A program made the translations under genes and the position numbers. Below the pieces are notes generated by a model. That model was not told where the DNA came from. It worked only from the letters and a program-made list of their open reading frames with translations, and did no database searches. Shown here piece after piece: positions 35,439-43,992 of a stretch of 48,480 nt of DNA (positions are counted from its first letter, which is position 1; each line of letters starts with the position of its first letter). The stretch lies in assembly GCF_001904725.1 (NCBI RefSeq), contig NZ_MRCE01000048.1, forward strand, positions 1 through 48,480, in the 5' to 3' direction. This DNA comes from Phormidium ambiguum IAM M-71. GTDB taxonomy: Bacteria; Cyanobacteriota; Cyanobacteriia; Cyanobacteriales; Aerosakkonemataceae.

Positions 35439-35600
35439 ATAACCCAGCCTCTTAAAAAGCTTTTATCTCAAAGAAATACTTTAGTTTCTTTGATTAGTCA
35501 CTTTTTTGTTACAACTTCTTTACACTCTTCTAATTTATCGCTTTCTCTCTGTCCGGCACAGGTGTCTAAGGGTATAAAACTGGGTAGATTACCGTACTTT

Positions 35601-35660
35601 GGGGGATGGGGGAAAGGGGGGCAGGGGGGCAGGGGGGCAGGGGAGCAGGGGAGATAGGGA
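35601..35660 (+). repeat. G-run array with GGGGGGCA units
   Basis: Several runs of four to six G separated by one to three bases, with GGGGGGCAGGGGGGCAGGGG at the centre. The spacing fits a G-quadruplex on the plus strand. Related tracts lie at 121-160 (C-rich strand) and 24304-24440. Confidence 0.8.
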
Positions 35661-35685
35661 GAAAATATAACTTTTGTCTTTTTTT

Positions 35686-35773
35686 CCTTCTGCCTTCTGC
35701 CTTCTGCCTTCTGCCTTTCTTACCTTCTGCCTTTCTTACCTTCTGCCTTCTGCCTTCTGCCTTCTGCCTTCTA
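35686..35773 (-). repeat. CCTTCTG heptamer array after thiS
   Basis: About ten CCTTCTG-type units, two of them replaced by CTTTCTTA variants, run up to the thiS stop at 35777. The last unit and its flank (CCTTCTAAAA) match the border of the array after tldD. Confidence 0.85.
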
Positions 35774-35776
35774 AAA

Positions 35777-35989
35777 CTAGCCTCCTCCAACGATCGTCAC
35801 AACCTCCAATCGATCGCCTTCTCTCACCTCAGTCTCTAACCAAAATTGTCGATGCAGAATTTCCCCGTTGTACTCTACGGCAACTAAACGGGGATTAAAT
35901 CCTAAATGCGTTAATAAGTCAGGAATAAGCATTTGGGGGGGACAATTACGGTTTTCGCCGTTTACTTGTAATGTAATTTCACTAGTCAT
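35777..35989 (-). CDS. thiS: Sulfur carrier protein ThiS
   Basis: A 70-residue ubiquitin-like sulfur carrier for thiamine thiazole synthesis. The expected C-terminal glycines are present (VTIVGGG), where the thiocarboxylate forms. MTSEITLQVNGE is the typical first strand and LLTHLGFNPRLVAVEYNGE the central segment. Its ATG lies inside the end of thiE (eight-base overlap), so the two are translated together. A heptamer array follows directly. Confidence 0.93.
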   Translation of the reverse strand: MTSEITLQVNGENRNCPPQMLIPDLLTHLGFNPRLVAVEYNGEILHRQFWLETEVREGDRLEVVTIVGGG

Positions 35990-37085
35990 GAGATTGGGGT
36001 AAGTGCGATCGATAATTGCGTAAAGTTTGCACGCGAGTTAACTGGGAAATAAAGTACTGAGTGACTAAAGTTGGCTGTTCGGCTTGCATAATTGCTCTCA
36101 CTACCGCAACTCTATCTGCTCCTGCTGAGAGTACATCATTTAAATTACTCGGATCGATACCACCAATGGCAAACCAAGGCAAATTCGCGTTTTGGGCGGC
36201 GTAGCGCACGTAATCTAAACCTGTGGCGGCTTTTTCGGCTTTGGTGGGAGTGGGAAAAACAGGCCCTACACCAATATAATCAGCGCCTTCTGCGATCGCT
36301 CGCTGCATTTCCTGGGGATTTGTGGTAGAACGTCCAATAATCTTATGTGGGCCAAGTAATTGCCTTGCAGTAGCGATCGGCATATCCTGTTGTCCTAAAT
36401 GTACGCCATCCGCATCCACCGCTAAAGCCAAATCTACGCGATCGTTCACAATAAACAAAGCTTCATAACGATGGCACAATTGGCATAATTTCCCCGCAAT
36501 TTCAAACCTTAAATCATCATTTCCCGTTTTATCCCGGTACTGAACCAAAGTTAACCCACCTTCCAAGGCAGCTTCCACAACCGCAAACAAATTTTCTGAC
36601 GCAGAAGTTACCAAATACAAAGAACTCTGCAATAACTTTTGTTGCCGTTGATAACCTAACAAATTCGTTTCTAAAACGTAAGTGCGATAACGCATTTGCT
36701 TAAACGCGCTACCCATTTCCGCCAAATAAAGCTTGCCGTATTCTTCCAAAACTCGCAGCGCCTCTTGTACCCGACAAAGATTTGCCTGTAAAAGTTGCCC
36801 AATATTAGTGCGAGTTTCTTCTTGAGGATGAGTTAAATCAGTTCCCACATCTCCTAAAGTATCGCGGAATGCCCGCAATTCTGGAGTATGCCATTTAGCA
36901 ATTTCTTGGCGCAGTTGCTTGCATTCTGCTGCCAACTCACTACTATTAAGACCAAAGCGACACCATTCCTCAACAATTCTTAAACCTTCTCTGGCACGGT
37001 CTAAATTAGCATCTAATATACGACATAAAGCTGGTTGTGCTTGTAGCGGCAACTCGGCGAATAATAATTTGGGGCGATCGACCAT
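35982..37085 (-). CDS. thiE: Thiamine-phosphate synthase ThiE, two-domain cyanobacterial form
   Basis: A 367-residue enzyme joining HMP-pyrophosphate and thiazole phosphate to thiamine phosphate. Residues 1-150 form the helical extra domain common in cyanobacterial ThiE (CRILDANLDRAREGLRIVEEW). The TIM barrel at about 155-345 has LVQYRDKTG, FIVNDRVDLA, GVHLGQQDMP, GRSTTNP and IGVGPVFPTPTK, which bind diphosphate and substrates. It overlaps thiS by eight bases. I saw no TPP riboswitch in the 222 bases upstream. Confidence 0.94.
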   Translation of the reverse strand: MVDRPKLLFAELPLQAQPALCRILDANLDRAREGLRIVEEWCRFGLNSSELAAECKQLRQEIAKWHTPELRAFRDTLGDVGTDLTHPQEETRTNIGQLLQANLCRVQEALRVLEEYGKLYLAEMGSAFKQMRYRTYVLETNLLGYQRQQKLLQSSLYLVTSASENLFAVVEAALEGGLTLVQYRDKTGNDDLRFEIAGKLCQLCHRYEALFIVNDRVDLALAVDADGVHLGQQDMPIATARQLLGPHKIIGRSTTNPQEMQRAIAEGADYIGVGPVFPTPTKAEKAATGLDYVRYAAQNANLPWFAIGGIDPSNLNDVLSAGADRVAVVRAIMQAEQPTLVTQYFISQLTRVQTLRNYRSHLPQSHD

Positions 37086-37307
37086 CGGAACAACTCCATA
37101 AGTTCATTCATCTTACCAAGAAGCTTCGCCTTCAACTTATTACCGTCAAAATTTAATCGGATTGGGTGCAGACAAAGCCTAATTTTCTCATTTTGCTAGA
37201 AAAGTCAGGTGGCTTTAAGTAATTAAATTTTGCTTTAAAAATAAGTCAACCTGATATTTGCAGTTTAATCTTTAGTACTCTCAGAAATTTTAGGAGGACA
37301 GCTAGCT

Positions 37308-38960
37308 GTGAATGTACCACGCCACTGTCAATATTCAGCCAAACCTCCCGTAAAGTTCGTTAAGCGATCGCTCAAAGTCAGTTTATGGCTTACCACTACA
37401 ATCCTGCTGTGTTGGGAAAATGTTGCGCTAGGGGCTAGTTTTGTAATTAATTCTGCTTCTACCAGAACGCAATTATCAACAAAATTTGTCCCAGATTTAC
37501 CCCCTCACCAACAAGTAATTAAAGGTTTCTCGATCGCACAAGCTGAGTCAAACATGGCTCAACTATTTGTTAATCCTAACTCCGGGAATGATAGTGCTGG
37601 AAATGGTAGCGATCGCGCTCCTTTTAAAACAATTACTCAAGCCTTAAAAGTCGCCAGGGAAAACACCGTTATTTATCTCGCCCCTGGAACTTACAGCGAA
37701 CAAAGCGGCGAAACTTTCCCTTTACAACTAAAGTCGGGAATTACCCTTCAAGGAGATCCCCCAACTAAAGGGCGGGGTGTGATTATTAGAGGTGGCAGTT
37801 TATTTATTAGTCCCACTTTCGCCCGTCAAAATGTTACCATTCTCGCCGCTAACAAATCCGGTATTGCTGGAGTTACCGTGACTAATCCTAACACCAGAGG
37901 TTACGGAATTTGGATTGAATCTAGCAGTCCAGTAGTAGCAGATTGTACTTTTATTGGTAATAGTCATGATGGTATTTCCATCGCAGGTAACAGCGCCCCT
38001 TTAATTCGCAACAATTACTTTGCAAATAATGGCGCAAATGGCATGACTATTTACGGTTCTTCTCGCCCAGAAGTCAGGGAAAATGTCTTTGAAAAAACTG
38101 GATTTGGCATTAATATTGGTCACAATGCTACACCCATAATTACAGGTAATCGCATCTCTCAAAATACAGACGGCATCGTAATTCAAGGTAAAGCTAGACC
38201 AATTTTGCGCGGTAATACTATAGAAAGTAACAGTCGAGATGGTTTAATTGCTTTAACAGATACTCTCCCAAATTTGGGAACTGCTCAAGAGCCAGCTGGT
38301 AACATTTTCCGTAATAATGGTCGCTATGAAATTAATGCCGGAACAGCAGTACAAATAATTCCTGTTTATGGTAATCAATTAGCTACTAGGCGTTTAATTG
38401 GACGCATTAATTTGGATGGTAATTTAATTCAAGTTAGCGCCCCTCGTAATAGTGTTCCGATCGCATCAACTGATGCAAATAGCGTACAAATTGCCGTTCC
38501 GCCACCGACTCCGAGAAAACGCACCGTGCGTCGCAGCAGAAGGGCGAGAGCTAGTGCTAGAAGACGGGCAAGAAGGCAAGTCCGTCGCTCTACAGTTGTT
38601 GTGAGAACTACCCCAACATCAACAGCAACTCCGCCAAGAACACTGTTACCCCAAACAGGAATTCAAGCAGGTGTTTTACCCACAGCTAACACCACTTTTT
38701 CTCAGGTAAATACTAACAGTTTGCCTCAAACTAATCAAAATGTTTCGGCATTAAGTTTACGTTATCGTGTAGTAGTGGAAGTGCAAACTTTGGAAGAACA
38801 AAACAGACTTTTAGCTTTAGTTCCTGGGGCAATTCGCACGGTTTCAGATGGTAAAGTAGTGATGCAAGTTGGGGCTTTTAGCGATCGCGCCCAAGCTGAT
38901 GAACTGCTAGAAAAAATTAGTAGTAATGGGTTATTAGGTACGATCGAAGAAATTAATTGA
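37308..38960 (+). CDS. Exported right-handed beta-helix protein (DUF1565) with a SPOR-like C-terminus
   Basis: A 550-residue secreted or surface protein. The basic N-terminus and hydrophobic LWLTTTILLCWENVALGA form a signal peptide. From about 85, LFVNPNSGNDSAGNGSDRAPFKTITQAL is the DUF1565 start, followed by parallel beta-helix turns to about 340 (repeated GI.I...S/N.P.I..N patterns). A very Arg-rich linker follows at about 400-435. The last 65 residues (LRYRVVVEVQTLEEQN ... VQVGAFSDRAQADELL style) resemble a SPOR peptidoglycan-binding domain. The GTG at 37308 is preceded by a strong AGGAGG. Beta-helix proteins often bind or cleave polysaccharide, but no catalytic residues were identified. 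Confidence 0.85.
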   Translation: MNVPRHCQYSAKPPVKFVKRSLKVSLWLTTTILLCWENVALGASFVINSASTRTQLSTKFVPDLPPHQQVIKGFSIAQAESNMAQLFVNPNSGNDSAGNGSDRAPFKTITQALKVARENTVIYLAPGTYSEQSGETFPLQLKSGITLQGDPPTKGRGVIIRGGSLFISPTFARQNVTILAANKSGIAGVTVTNPNTRGYGIWIESSSPVVADCTFIGNSHDGISIAGNSAPLIRNNYFANNGANGMTIYGSSRPEVRENVFEKTGFGINIGHNATPIITGNRISQNTDGIVIQGKARPILRGNTIESNSRDGLIALTDTLPNLGTAQEPAGNIFRNNGRYEINAGTAVQIIPVYGNQLATRRLIGRINLDGNLIQVSAPRNSVPIASTDANSVQIAVPPPTPRKRTVRRSRRARASARRRARRQVRRSTVVVRTTPTSTATPPRTLLPQTGIQAGVLPTANTTFSQVNTNSLPQTNQNVSALSLRYRVVVEVQTLEEQNRLLALVPGAIRTVSDGKVVMQVGAFSDRAQADELLEKISSNGLLGTIEEIN

Positions 38961-38975
38961 AAAACCCAACCCTTA

Positions 38976-39003
38976 ATCCCCTTCCCGCCTCCGGGAAGGG
39001 GAT
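38976..39003. terminator. Hairpin between the convergent beta-helix and chemoreceptor genes
   Basis: Perfect 11-base arms, ATCCCCTTCCC and GGGAAGGGGAT, surround a six-base loop. It lies 15 bases after the beta-helix gene stop and before the convergent chemoreceptor stop. There is no clear T tract, and similar sequences are dispersed in cyanobacteria. Confidence 0.65.
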
Positions 39004-39036
39004 ACAAACCTATGTTTTGGTATTCCCTATTCCTTT

Positions 39037-40485
39037 TCAAATAATTGCTTGCAAATTCAACACAGCATCATTTAATCTTTGGGTACCGACTTTAGTTTGA
39101 CTAATGCCACTAGCAGTCTCTACTGCTCCTTGATTTAAATTATTCATCGCATCTACTACTTGTTGAATAGCGATCGCTTGTTGTTTAGCATTTAAAGAAA
39201 TTTGCAAATTATTTGATACAACATCATTAATTGCTTCAGCAACTTTAGCAAAAGTTTTAGCCATATCTTCAGCAGTATTTACACTTCCATCAACCCGCTT
39301 TTTACCTTCATCAGCTACGATCGCAGTTGAACTAATAGCATTTTGTATTTCATCAACTAAAAGATTAATTTTTTGCGCTGATTTTTTACTTTCGTCTGCT
39401 AATTTACGAATTTCAGTAGCTACTACACCAAAACCTTTACCTTGTTCTCCGGCTCTTACCGCTTCTACTGCTGCATTTAAGGCTAGCATATTTGTTTGAT
39501 TTGCTAATTCACTAACTAAATTAATGATGCTACCAATTTGATTAGTTTGTGAACTTAAATGGACAATTCTTTCTGCAATAGCTATCACTGTATTTTTTAG
39601 TTCTAACATATCTTCTAAAGTTCGTTCTACAGCTTGAGAACCTTGTTGAGCTAAGGTAGAAACTTGTTGAGCACTATTAGATGCTAATTCAGCTTTCTGG
39701 GCTGATTGTTGCGCTGAAACTCCCAATTCATCCATAGTAGTAGTAGTTTGACTGACTGAAGTAGCTTGTTGAGAAGCATTTCTTTCTTGTTGCACTACAG
39801 TTGCGGCTATTTCATTGGAAGATGTGGCGATCGTATCTACAGTTTTTTGAATTGTATTCGCTACAGTTATCCAGATAAAATAAGCAGCTATGCTGGAAAA
39901 TATCGTAATTAATAGCACTGTAATTACAGATGCTAAAACTAGAAACTCAATAGAGCTATTCGCAGTTTTAGTATAGTTAGCTAAAATTGTTTGTTCGCTC
40001 CTAATTAGCTCTTGTTTAAGTGTATCCAAGTTTGTGACAACTACTTCTGAGTCTCTTAAAAAATTGGTTATAGCTTCCTCTCGTCTACCTTCTTTATCTA
40101 AGCGAATAGCTTCCCTAGCAAGAGCATCAAATTGTTCGGTTAAAGTTATGATTTGGTTAAATCTTTGTTGTTGTTCTGAATTGTCAATATTTTTTCTGCC
40201 TAGATTAACTGCTGCTATATAAAGCAGTTTTTGTTGTTCATAATCTTTTAATGCTGCTTCTGATCCATTCAGCAGATAGCCACGAACCTGTCTACCCATT
40301 AAGCTAATTCTCAGAATTATTTCATAATTACTAACGATTATTTGTTCGGTTCTGCTAACTTGTTTGAATGTTTCAGCTAATTGATTACTTACCGAATAAA
40401 CAATTCCCCCAAAACCTAAAGCTAAAGTCACAGGTACTAAAAAAGCAATAAATAATTTACCTTTTAATTTAAAGTTCTTGGACAT
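39037..40485 (-). CDS. Methyl-accepting chemotaxis protein, tandem paralogue 2
   Basis: A 482-residue membrane chemoreceptor. Helix 1 is at about 10-30, an external four-helix (CHASE3-like) sensor at about 31-180, helix 2 at about 183-208, then directly the MCP signalling domain, with no clear HAMP. The hairpin tip is near [19 protein letters not shown], the CheA/CheW contact, and Gln/Glu pairs for methylation are present. It is a close paralogue of the next gene on the same strand (130 bases away), sharing nearly the whole signalling domain. No che genes are near. In filamentous cyanobacteria such receptors serve gliding hormogonia or pilus taxis; that is inference here. Confidence 0.92.
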   Translation of the reverse strand: MSKNFKLKGKLFIAFLVPVTLALGFGGIVYSVSNQLAETFKQVSRTEQIIVSNYEIILRISLMGRQVRGYLLNGSEAALKDYEQQKLLYIAAVNLGRKNIDNSEQQQRFNQIITLTEQFDALAREAIRLDKEGRREEAITNFLRDSEVVVTNLDTLKQELIRSEQTILANYTKTANSSIEFLVLASVITVLLITIFSSIAAYFIWITVANTIQKTVDTIATSSNEIAATVVQQERNASQQATSVSQTTTTMDELGVSAQQSAQKAELASNSAQQVSTLAQQGSQAVERTLEDMLELKNTVIAIAERIVHLSSQTNQIGSIINLVSELANQTNMLALNAAVEAVRAGEQGKGFGVVATEIRKLADESKKSAQKINLLVDEIQNAISSTAIVADEGKKRVDGSVNTAEDMAKTFAKVAEAINDVVSNNLQISLNAKQQAIAIQQVVDAMNNLNQGAVETASGISQTKVGTQRLNDAVLNLQAII

Positions 40486-40615
40486 CGTTTATATCTCTCT
40501 GTCAAAAGTACTAATTAATCTATATGTTTGAGCGACTATTGCTGCATTTTATTAATAATAATGTAGATCTTAGAAGAGAATAAGAGGAGAAAAGAGGTTT
40601 CTACTTTCTACTTTC

Positions 40616-42064
40616 TCAAATGACTGCTTGCAAATTTAACACAGCTTCATTTAATCTTTGGGTACCAACTTTAGTTTGACTAATGCCGCTAGCAGTCTCT
40701 ACCGATCCTTGATTTAAAGTATTCATCGCATCTACTACTTGTTGAATGGCGATCGCTTGTTGTTTGGCATTTAAAGAAATTTGGACATTATTAGCAACAG
40801 CATCATTAATTGCATCAGCAACTTTAACAAAAGTCTTAGACATATCTTCCGCCGTATTCACGCTACTGTCAACTAGTTTTTTTCCTTCATTTGCTACTAG
40901 GACAGTTGAATTGATTGCTGTCTGAATTTGATCGACTAAAAGGTTAATTTTGTCAGTAGAATTTTTACTTGCATCTGCTAGTTTGCGAATTTCAGCAGCT
41001 ACTACACCAAAACCTTTACCTTGTTCTCCGGCTCTTACGGCTTCTATAGCAGCATTTAAAGCTAACATATTTGTTTGATTTGTTAACTCATTAACTACAT
41101 TAATAATGCTGCCAATTTGTTTAGTTTGTGAGCTTAAATAAACGATTTTTTCTGTAATTGTTACAACTGTATCTTTCACTTCTAGCATATCTTCTAAAGT
41201 TCGTTCTACAGCTTGGGAACCTTCTTTTGCTAAACTTGAAACTTGTCTAGCGCTATCAGCTGCTAGTTCGGCTTTTTGAGCAGATTGTTGAGCCGAAATT
41301 CCCAATTCATCCATAGTAGTAGTCGTTTGATTTACTGAGGTAGCCTGTTGTGAAGCACTCTTTTCTTGTTGGACTACAGTTGCAGCTATTTCATTGGAAG
41401 ATGTGGCGATCGTATTTACACTTTTTTGCACTGTATTCACTACACTTATCCAAATAAAATAAGCAGCTATGCTGGAAAATAGCACAATTGTTAAGCCTGT
41501 AAACACAGATGCAAATACTAGAAATTCAATAGAGTTATTAGAAGCTTTCGTATATCCCGCCAAAATTGCTTGTTCGTTTTTCAGTAGTTCTTCTTTCAAT
41601 TCATCTAAACTTGCAACGACTACTTGAGAGTCCCTTAAAAAATTTGTCACAGCTTGCTCGTGCTTGCCATCTTGTTCTAGGCGAATTGCTTCTCTAGCTA
41701 TAGTATCAAATTTTTCTGTCAATTTTAATATTTCTTCAAATCTTTGGTTTTGTGCTTTATCTTCGATTTGTTCTCTACCTAATTTAACTGCTTCTGTATA
41801 AAGCAATTTTTGTTGTTCATACTCTTTTAAGGCGGCTTCTGACCTATTCAAAAGATACCCGCGAACCTGTCTACCCATTAAGGTAATTCTCAATATTGTT
41901 TCATAATTACTAATAATAACTCGCTCACTTTTATTAACTTGTTTGAATGTTTTAACTAATTGATCGGTTGCATAAAAAACAGTTCCACTAAATCCTAATG
42001 CTAAAATGACAGGTACTAAAAAAGCGATAAATAATTTACTTTTTAACTTTAAATTGTTAAACAT
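40616..42064 (-). CDS. Methyl-accepting chemotaxis protein, tandem paralogue 1
   Basis: Also 482 residues with the same plan as its neighbour: helix 1 at about 10-30, a CHASE3-like helical sensor to about 180, helix 2 at about 183-208, then the MCP domain with [19 protein letters not shown] at the tip. The sensor region differs more from the paralogue than the cytoplasmic part, with NKSERVIISNYETIL against [15 protein letters not shown], and LEQDGKHEQAVTNFLRDS against [19 protein letters not shown] local duplication is the simplest origin. It is the upstream gene of the pair; an AT-rich 468-base region holds its likely promoter. Confidence 0.92.
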   Translation of the reverse strand: MFNNLKLKSKLFIAFLVPVILALGFSGTVFYATDQLVKTFKQVNKSERVIISNYETILRITLMGRQVRGYLLNRSEAALKEYEQQKLLYTEAVKLGREQIEDKAQNQRFEEILKLTEKFDTIAREAIRLEQDGKHEQAVTNFLRDSQVVVASLDELKEELLKNEQAILAGYTKASNNSIEFLVFASVFTGLTIVLFSSIAAYFIWISVVNTVQKSVNTIATSSNEIAATVVQQEKSASQQATSVNQTTTTMDELGISAQQSAQKAELAADSARQVSSLAKEGSQAVERTLEDMLEVKDTVVTITEKIVYLSSQTKQIGSIINVVNELTNQTNMLALNAAIEAVRAGEQGKGFGVVAAEIRKLADASKNSTDKINLLVDQIQTAINSTVLVANEGKKLVDSSVNTAEDMSKTFVKVADAINDAVANNVQISLNAKQQAIAIQQVVDAMNTLNQGSVETASGISQTKVGTQRLNEAVLNLQAVI

Positions 42065-42532
42065 ATTTTTACTTTTTTAGTGGGTAATATTTAAAATTGG
42101 CAATGCTTTTACCAATTTTAAATCTAATTGATACACCCTAACGTAGCAAAAAATAAAATACAGAGTTTCTTAATAAATTTTATTTGTTAATTTATAAATT
42201 TGTACATTAAGTTTTGAAAAAGATTTTTATATATTGTTTAGTATATTAATTATTTGTATAGTTAAGCATTTTGTCTTAATTTCTAACTAAATTGGAAAAA
42301 AGAAGAGGTAGGAAAAACAATACTTTGTACAGGTGGTTTTTTTGTTAATTTTTCTGCATACCTGCCCCTATAAACTTAGTACCGACAACTTAACTTTTTC
42401 AGGGCTTACGCAGAGACTTTAGATATAGGAGCAACCACAGGAGGATTGACCCTACAAGTAGTGTTTCTTCTCATAATTTGCGTAAGTCCTGTTTTTTCCT
42501 TAACGCTAACTGATTCCAATTAACATTATTCT
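42065..42532. other. AT-rich region upstream of the chemoreceptors
   Basis: A 468-base gap between the chemoreceptor start and the dapF stop. It is very AT-rich up to about 42300 and contains the inverted-repeat element at 42401-42490. No gene or RNA was recognised. It should hold the chemoreceptor promoter. Confidence 0.6.
42401..42490. mobile_element. 90-base MITE-like element with AGGrCTTACGCA termini
   Basis: The left end AGGGCTTACGCA and the right end TGCGTAAGTCCT are inverted repeats with one mismatch, enclosing about 66 bases with no coding capacity. The same terminus occurs at 947, 21334 and 48397. The structure fits a miniature inverted-repeat element mobilised in trans; no transposase is here. 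Confidence 0.6.
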
Positions 42533-43372
42533 TTAAACTTCACCAGTAAAAACTTTTTTTGCTGGCCCTGTCATGTAAACTCGCTGTTCTACTTCTGACC
42601 ATTGAATTTCTAATGGGCCTCCGGGTAATTCTACGATCGCTTGCCGATCGCAATTTCCCGTCAACACCCCCGCCACCAAAGCAGCACAAGCACCAGTACC
42701 GCAAGCCATAGTTGCACCAGCACCTCGTTCCCAAACCAACATTTTCAAATATTTTCGGTTAACTACTTGAATAAATTCCGTATTTGTGAGTTGGGGAAAA
42801 ACCGAATGATGCTCAAACTGTGGGCCAATTTCTGCTAAAGGAATCGCTGCCACATCATCAACAAAAGTAATACAGTGAGGATTCCCCATACTTACACAAG
42901 TCACATTCCAGGTTTTTCCTGCCACTTCCAAAGGTCGATCGATCGCCTTTTCCCCAGCAGCAACCAAAGTCGTCGGAATTTCCTGCGCCAACAATCTTGG
43001 AACGCCCATATCCACCTTTACTTGCCCATCATGAAGCAACTCAGGCGTAATCACACCACCTAATGTATGAATGCGATAACGCAGGGATTCAGTTGAACGA
43101 CCTTCCAAATCAGCGATAAACTTAGCTAAACAACGAATCCCATTGCCACACATTTCCGGTTCAGAACCATCAGAATTAAAAATTCGCATCGTGTAATCTG
43201 TGCCATCTTGTCCCGGTAAAGCAAAGATTACCCCATCTGCACCGATTCCAAAATGTCGATCGCACCACTCCACCGCCGCTTCTGGCGTTAACACTGGATC
43301 GGATGAACTACGATTATCAATCAAAATGAAATCATTTCCTAAACCCTGGTACTTAGTAAACTCAATTGCCAT
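42533..43372 (-). CDS. dapF: Diaminopimelate epimerase
   Basis: A 279-residue PLP-independent epimerase converting LL- to meso-diaminopimelate for lysine and peptidoglycan synthesis. The two catalytic cysteines are visible: Cys75 in EMCGNGIRC and Cys224 in MACGTGACA. The N-terminal [10 protein letters not shown] and GADGVIF, and the later [11 protein letters not shown], are family motifs. AAAGG about 12 bases before the ATG can serve as ribosome-binding site. It is divergent from hfq, a pairing known in cyanobacteria, with repeats in the spacer. Confidence 0.95.
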   Translation of the reverse strand: MAIEFTKYQGLGNDFILIDNRSSSDPVLTPEAAVEWCDRHFGIGADGVIFALPGQDGTDYTMRIFNSDGSEPEMCGNGIRCLAKFIADLEGRSTESLRYRIHTLGGVITPELLHDGQVKVDMGVPRLLAQEIPTTLVAAGEKAIDRPLEVAGKTWNVTCVSMGNPHCITFVDDVAAIPLAEIGPQFEHHSVFPQLTNTEFIQVVNRKYLKMLVWERGAGATMACGTGACAALVAGVLTGNCDRQAIVELPGGPLEIQWSEVEQRVYMTGPAKKVFTGEV

Positions 43373-43382
43373 TACAATTACC

Positions 43383-43522
43383 TTTGTCCTTCGTTATTTG
43401 TCCTTTGTCATTAGTCATTTGTCCTGCGGATAAACTTTGCCACAATGACTAATAATTCTTGGCGAAGCTATGCGCCCAGCGCTATATGACAAATGACCGA
43501 TGACTAAATCACCAATAATCAA
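43383..43522. repeat. TTTGTCATTAGTCATTTGTC repeats with a nested element, dapF-hfq spacer
   Basis: The left part (43383-43424) repeats TTTGTCC and TCATTAGTCATTTGTC; the right part (43482-43522) has the inverted form ATGACAAATGACCGATGACT. Between them is a tract with TTGGCGAAGCTATGCGCCCA that looks like a separate nested element. The family matches the in-frame copies in cobN. The divergent promoters of dapF and hfq must lie within or beside the repeats. Confidence 0.7.
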
Positions 43523-43528
43523 TTAGAT

Positions 43529-43744
43529 ATGACTAGTGGATTTGATACTAATTTACCTAGTGTACGGCAAGTACAACTAATTATTAAAGCTCAAAAACGA
43601 GTTGAGCTAAAGCTGTTAACCGGAGAAGTTATCAGCGGCATATTGCGTTGGCAAGATCCCAACTGCATTTCTATTATCGATGATAGTAATCAACAAACTT
43701 TTGTTTGGCGACAATCAATAGCTTATTTAAAAGCTTTTGATTAA
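43529..43744 (+). CDS. hfq: Hfq, cyanobacterial type
   Basis: A 71-residue Sm-like protein. LPSVRQVQLIIKAQKRVELKL and the following LTGEVISGILRWQDPNCISI match the divergent cyanobacterial Hfq. Cyanobacterial Hfq lacks much of the proteobacterial RNA-binding surface and in Synechocystis acts through the type IV pilus motor PilB to support motility. The short C-terminus is typical. No clear ribosome-binding site is seen before the ATG at 43529, because the spacer is full of repeats. It is divergent from dapF. Confidence 0.92.
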   Translation: MTSGFDTNLPSVRQVQLIIKAQKRVELKLLTGEVISGILRWQDPNCISIIDDSNQQTFVWRQSIAYLKAFD

Positions 43745-43835
43745 AAACTAATCTCCAAAACTCAACTTCCAACAAAGATATTTAATACCACTTCTCTAAA
43801 TGTTTGCTACAGATTGATCACCCCCTGTAGTCCCC

Positions 43836-43860
43836 CTACCCTGCGGGAAGGCTACGCCTA
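43836..43860. repeat. 25-base small dispersed repeat nested in another repeat, copy 2
   Basis: Identical over 25 bases to 32608-32632. It interrupts a TCCCCC...AAGGGGGA tract, showing a second nested insertion into a different host repeat. Confidence 0.85.
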
Positions 43861-43939
43861 TAGCAAGGGGGACGGCGACAGCCGGGGGTTGATGGTATGT
43901 CGCCTCTATATAGAGAATTGGTATAATCCCAAAAATAAT

Positions 43940-43967
43940 GTAGAGACGTTATATATAACGTCTCCAC
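43940..43967. repeat. 28-base palindrome, GTAGAGACGTT family, copy 2
   Basis: Arms GTAGAGACGTT and AACGTCTCCAC (one mismatch) around a six-base centre, the same design and length as 2551-2578. It lies 26 bases from the stop of the antiporter gene and may serve as its terminator. Confidence 0.78.
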
Positions 43968-43992
43968 ATTACCTCGGACGTAATCCGAAATA

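Larger units (their letters stand above)
35439..35776. other. Repeat-rich intergenic region between DUF1517 and thiS
   Basis: This 338-base gap holds a G-run array (35601-35660) and a CCTTCTG heptamer array (35686-35773), preceded by plain AT-rich sequence that should contain the DUF1517 promoter. Reading frames seen across the repeats on both strands have heptamer-coded low-complexity translations and are not genes. Confidence 0.7.
43745..43992. repeat. Dispersed repeats between convergent hfq and the antiporter gene
   Basis: The gap contains a CCCCCTGTAGTCCCCC...CAAGGGGGAC tract split by the 25-base element at 43836-43860, and the 28-base palindrome at 43940-43967, close to the antiporter stop. 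Any of these hairpins could end the convergent transcripts. Confidence 0.65.

Noticed and set aside
35686-35773. CRISPR array
   Set aside because: The units are seven bases in direct tandem with no spacers, so this is a simple repeat.
35566-35898. Several open frames on both strands
   Set aside because: Their translations are low-complexity readings of the G-run and CCTTCTG arrays (for example repeated KAEGRRQ).
37086-37307. TPP riboswitch upstream of thiE
   Set aside because: No CTGAGA-type thi-box or matching helices were visible on the minus strand.
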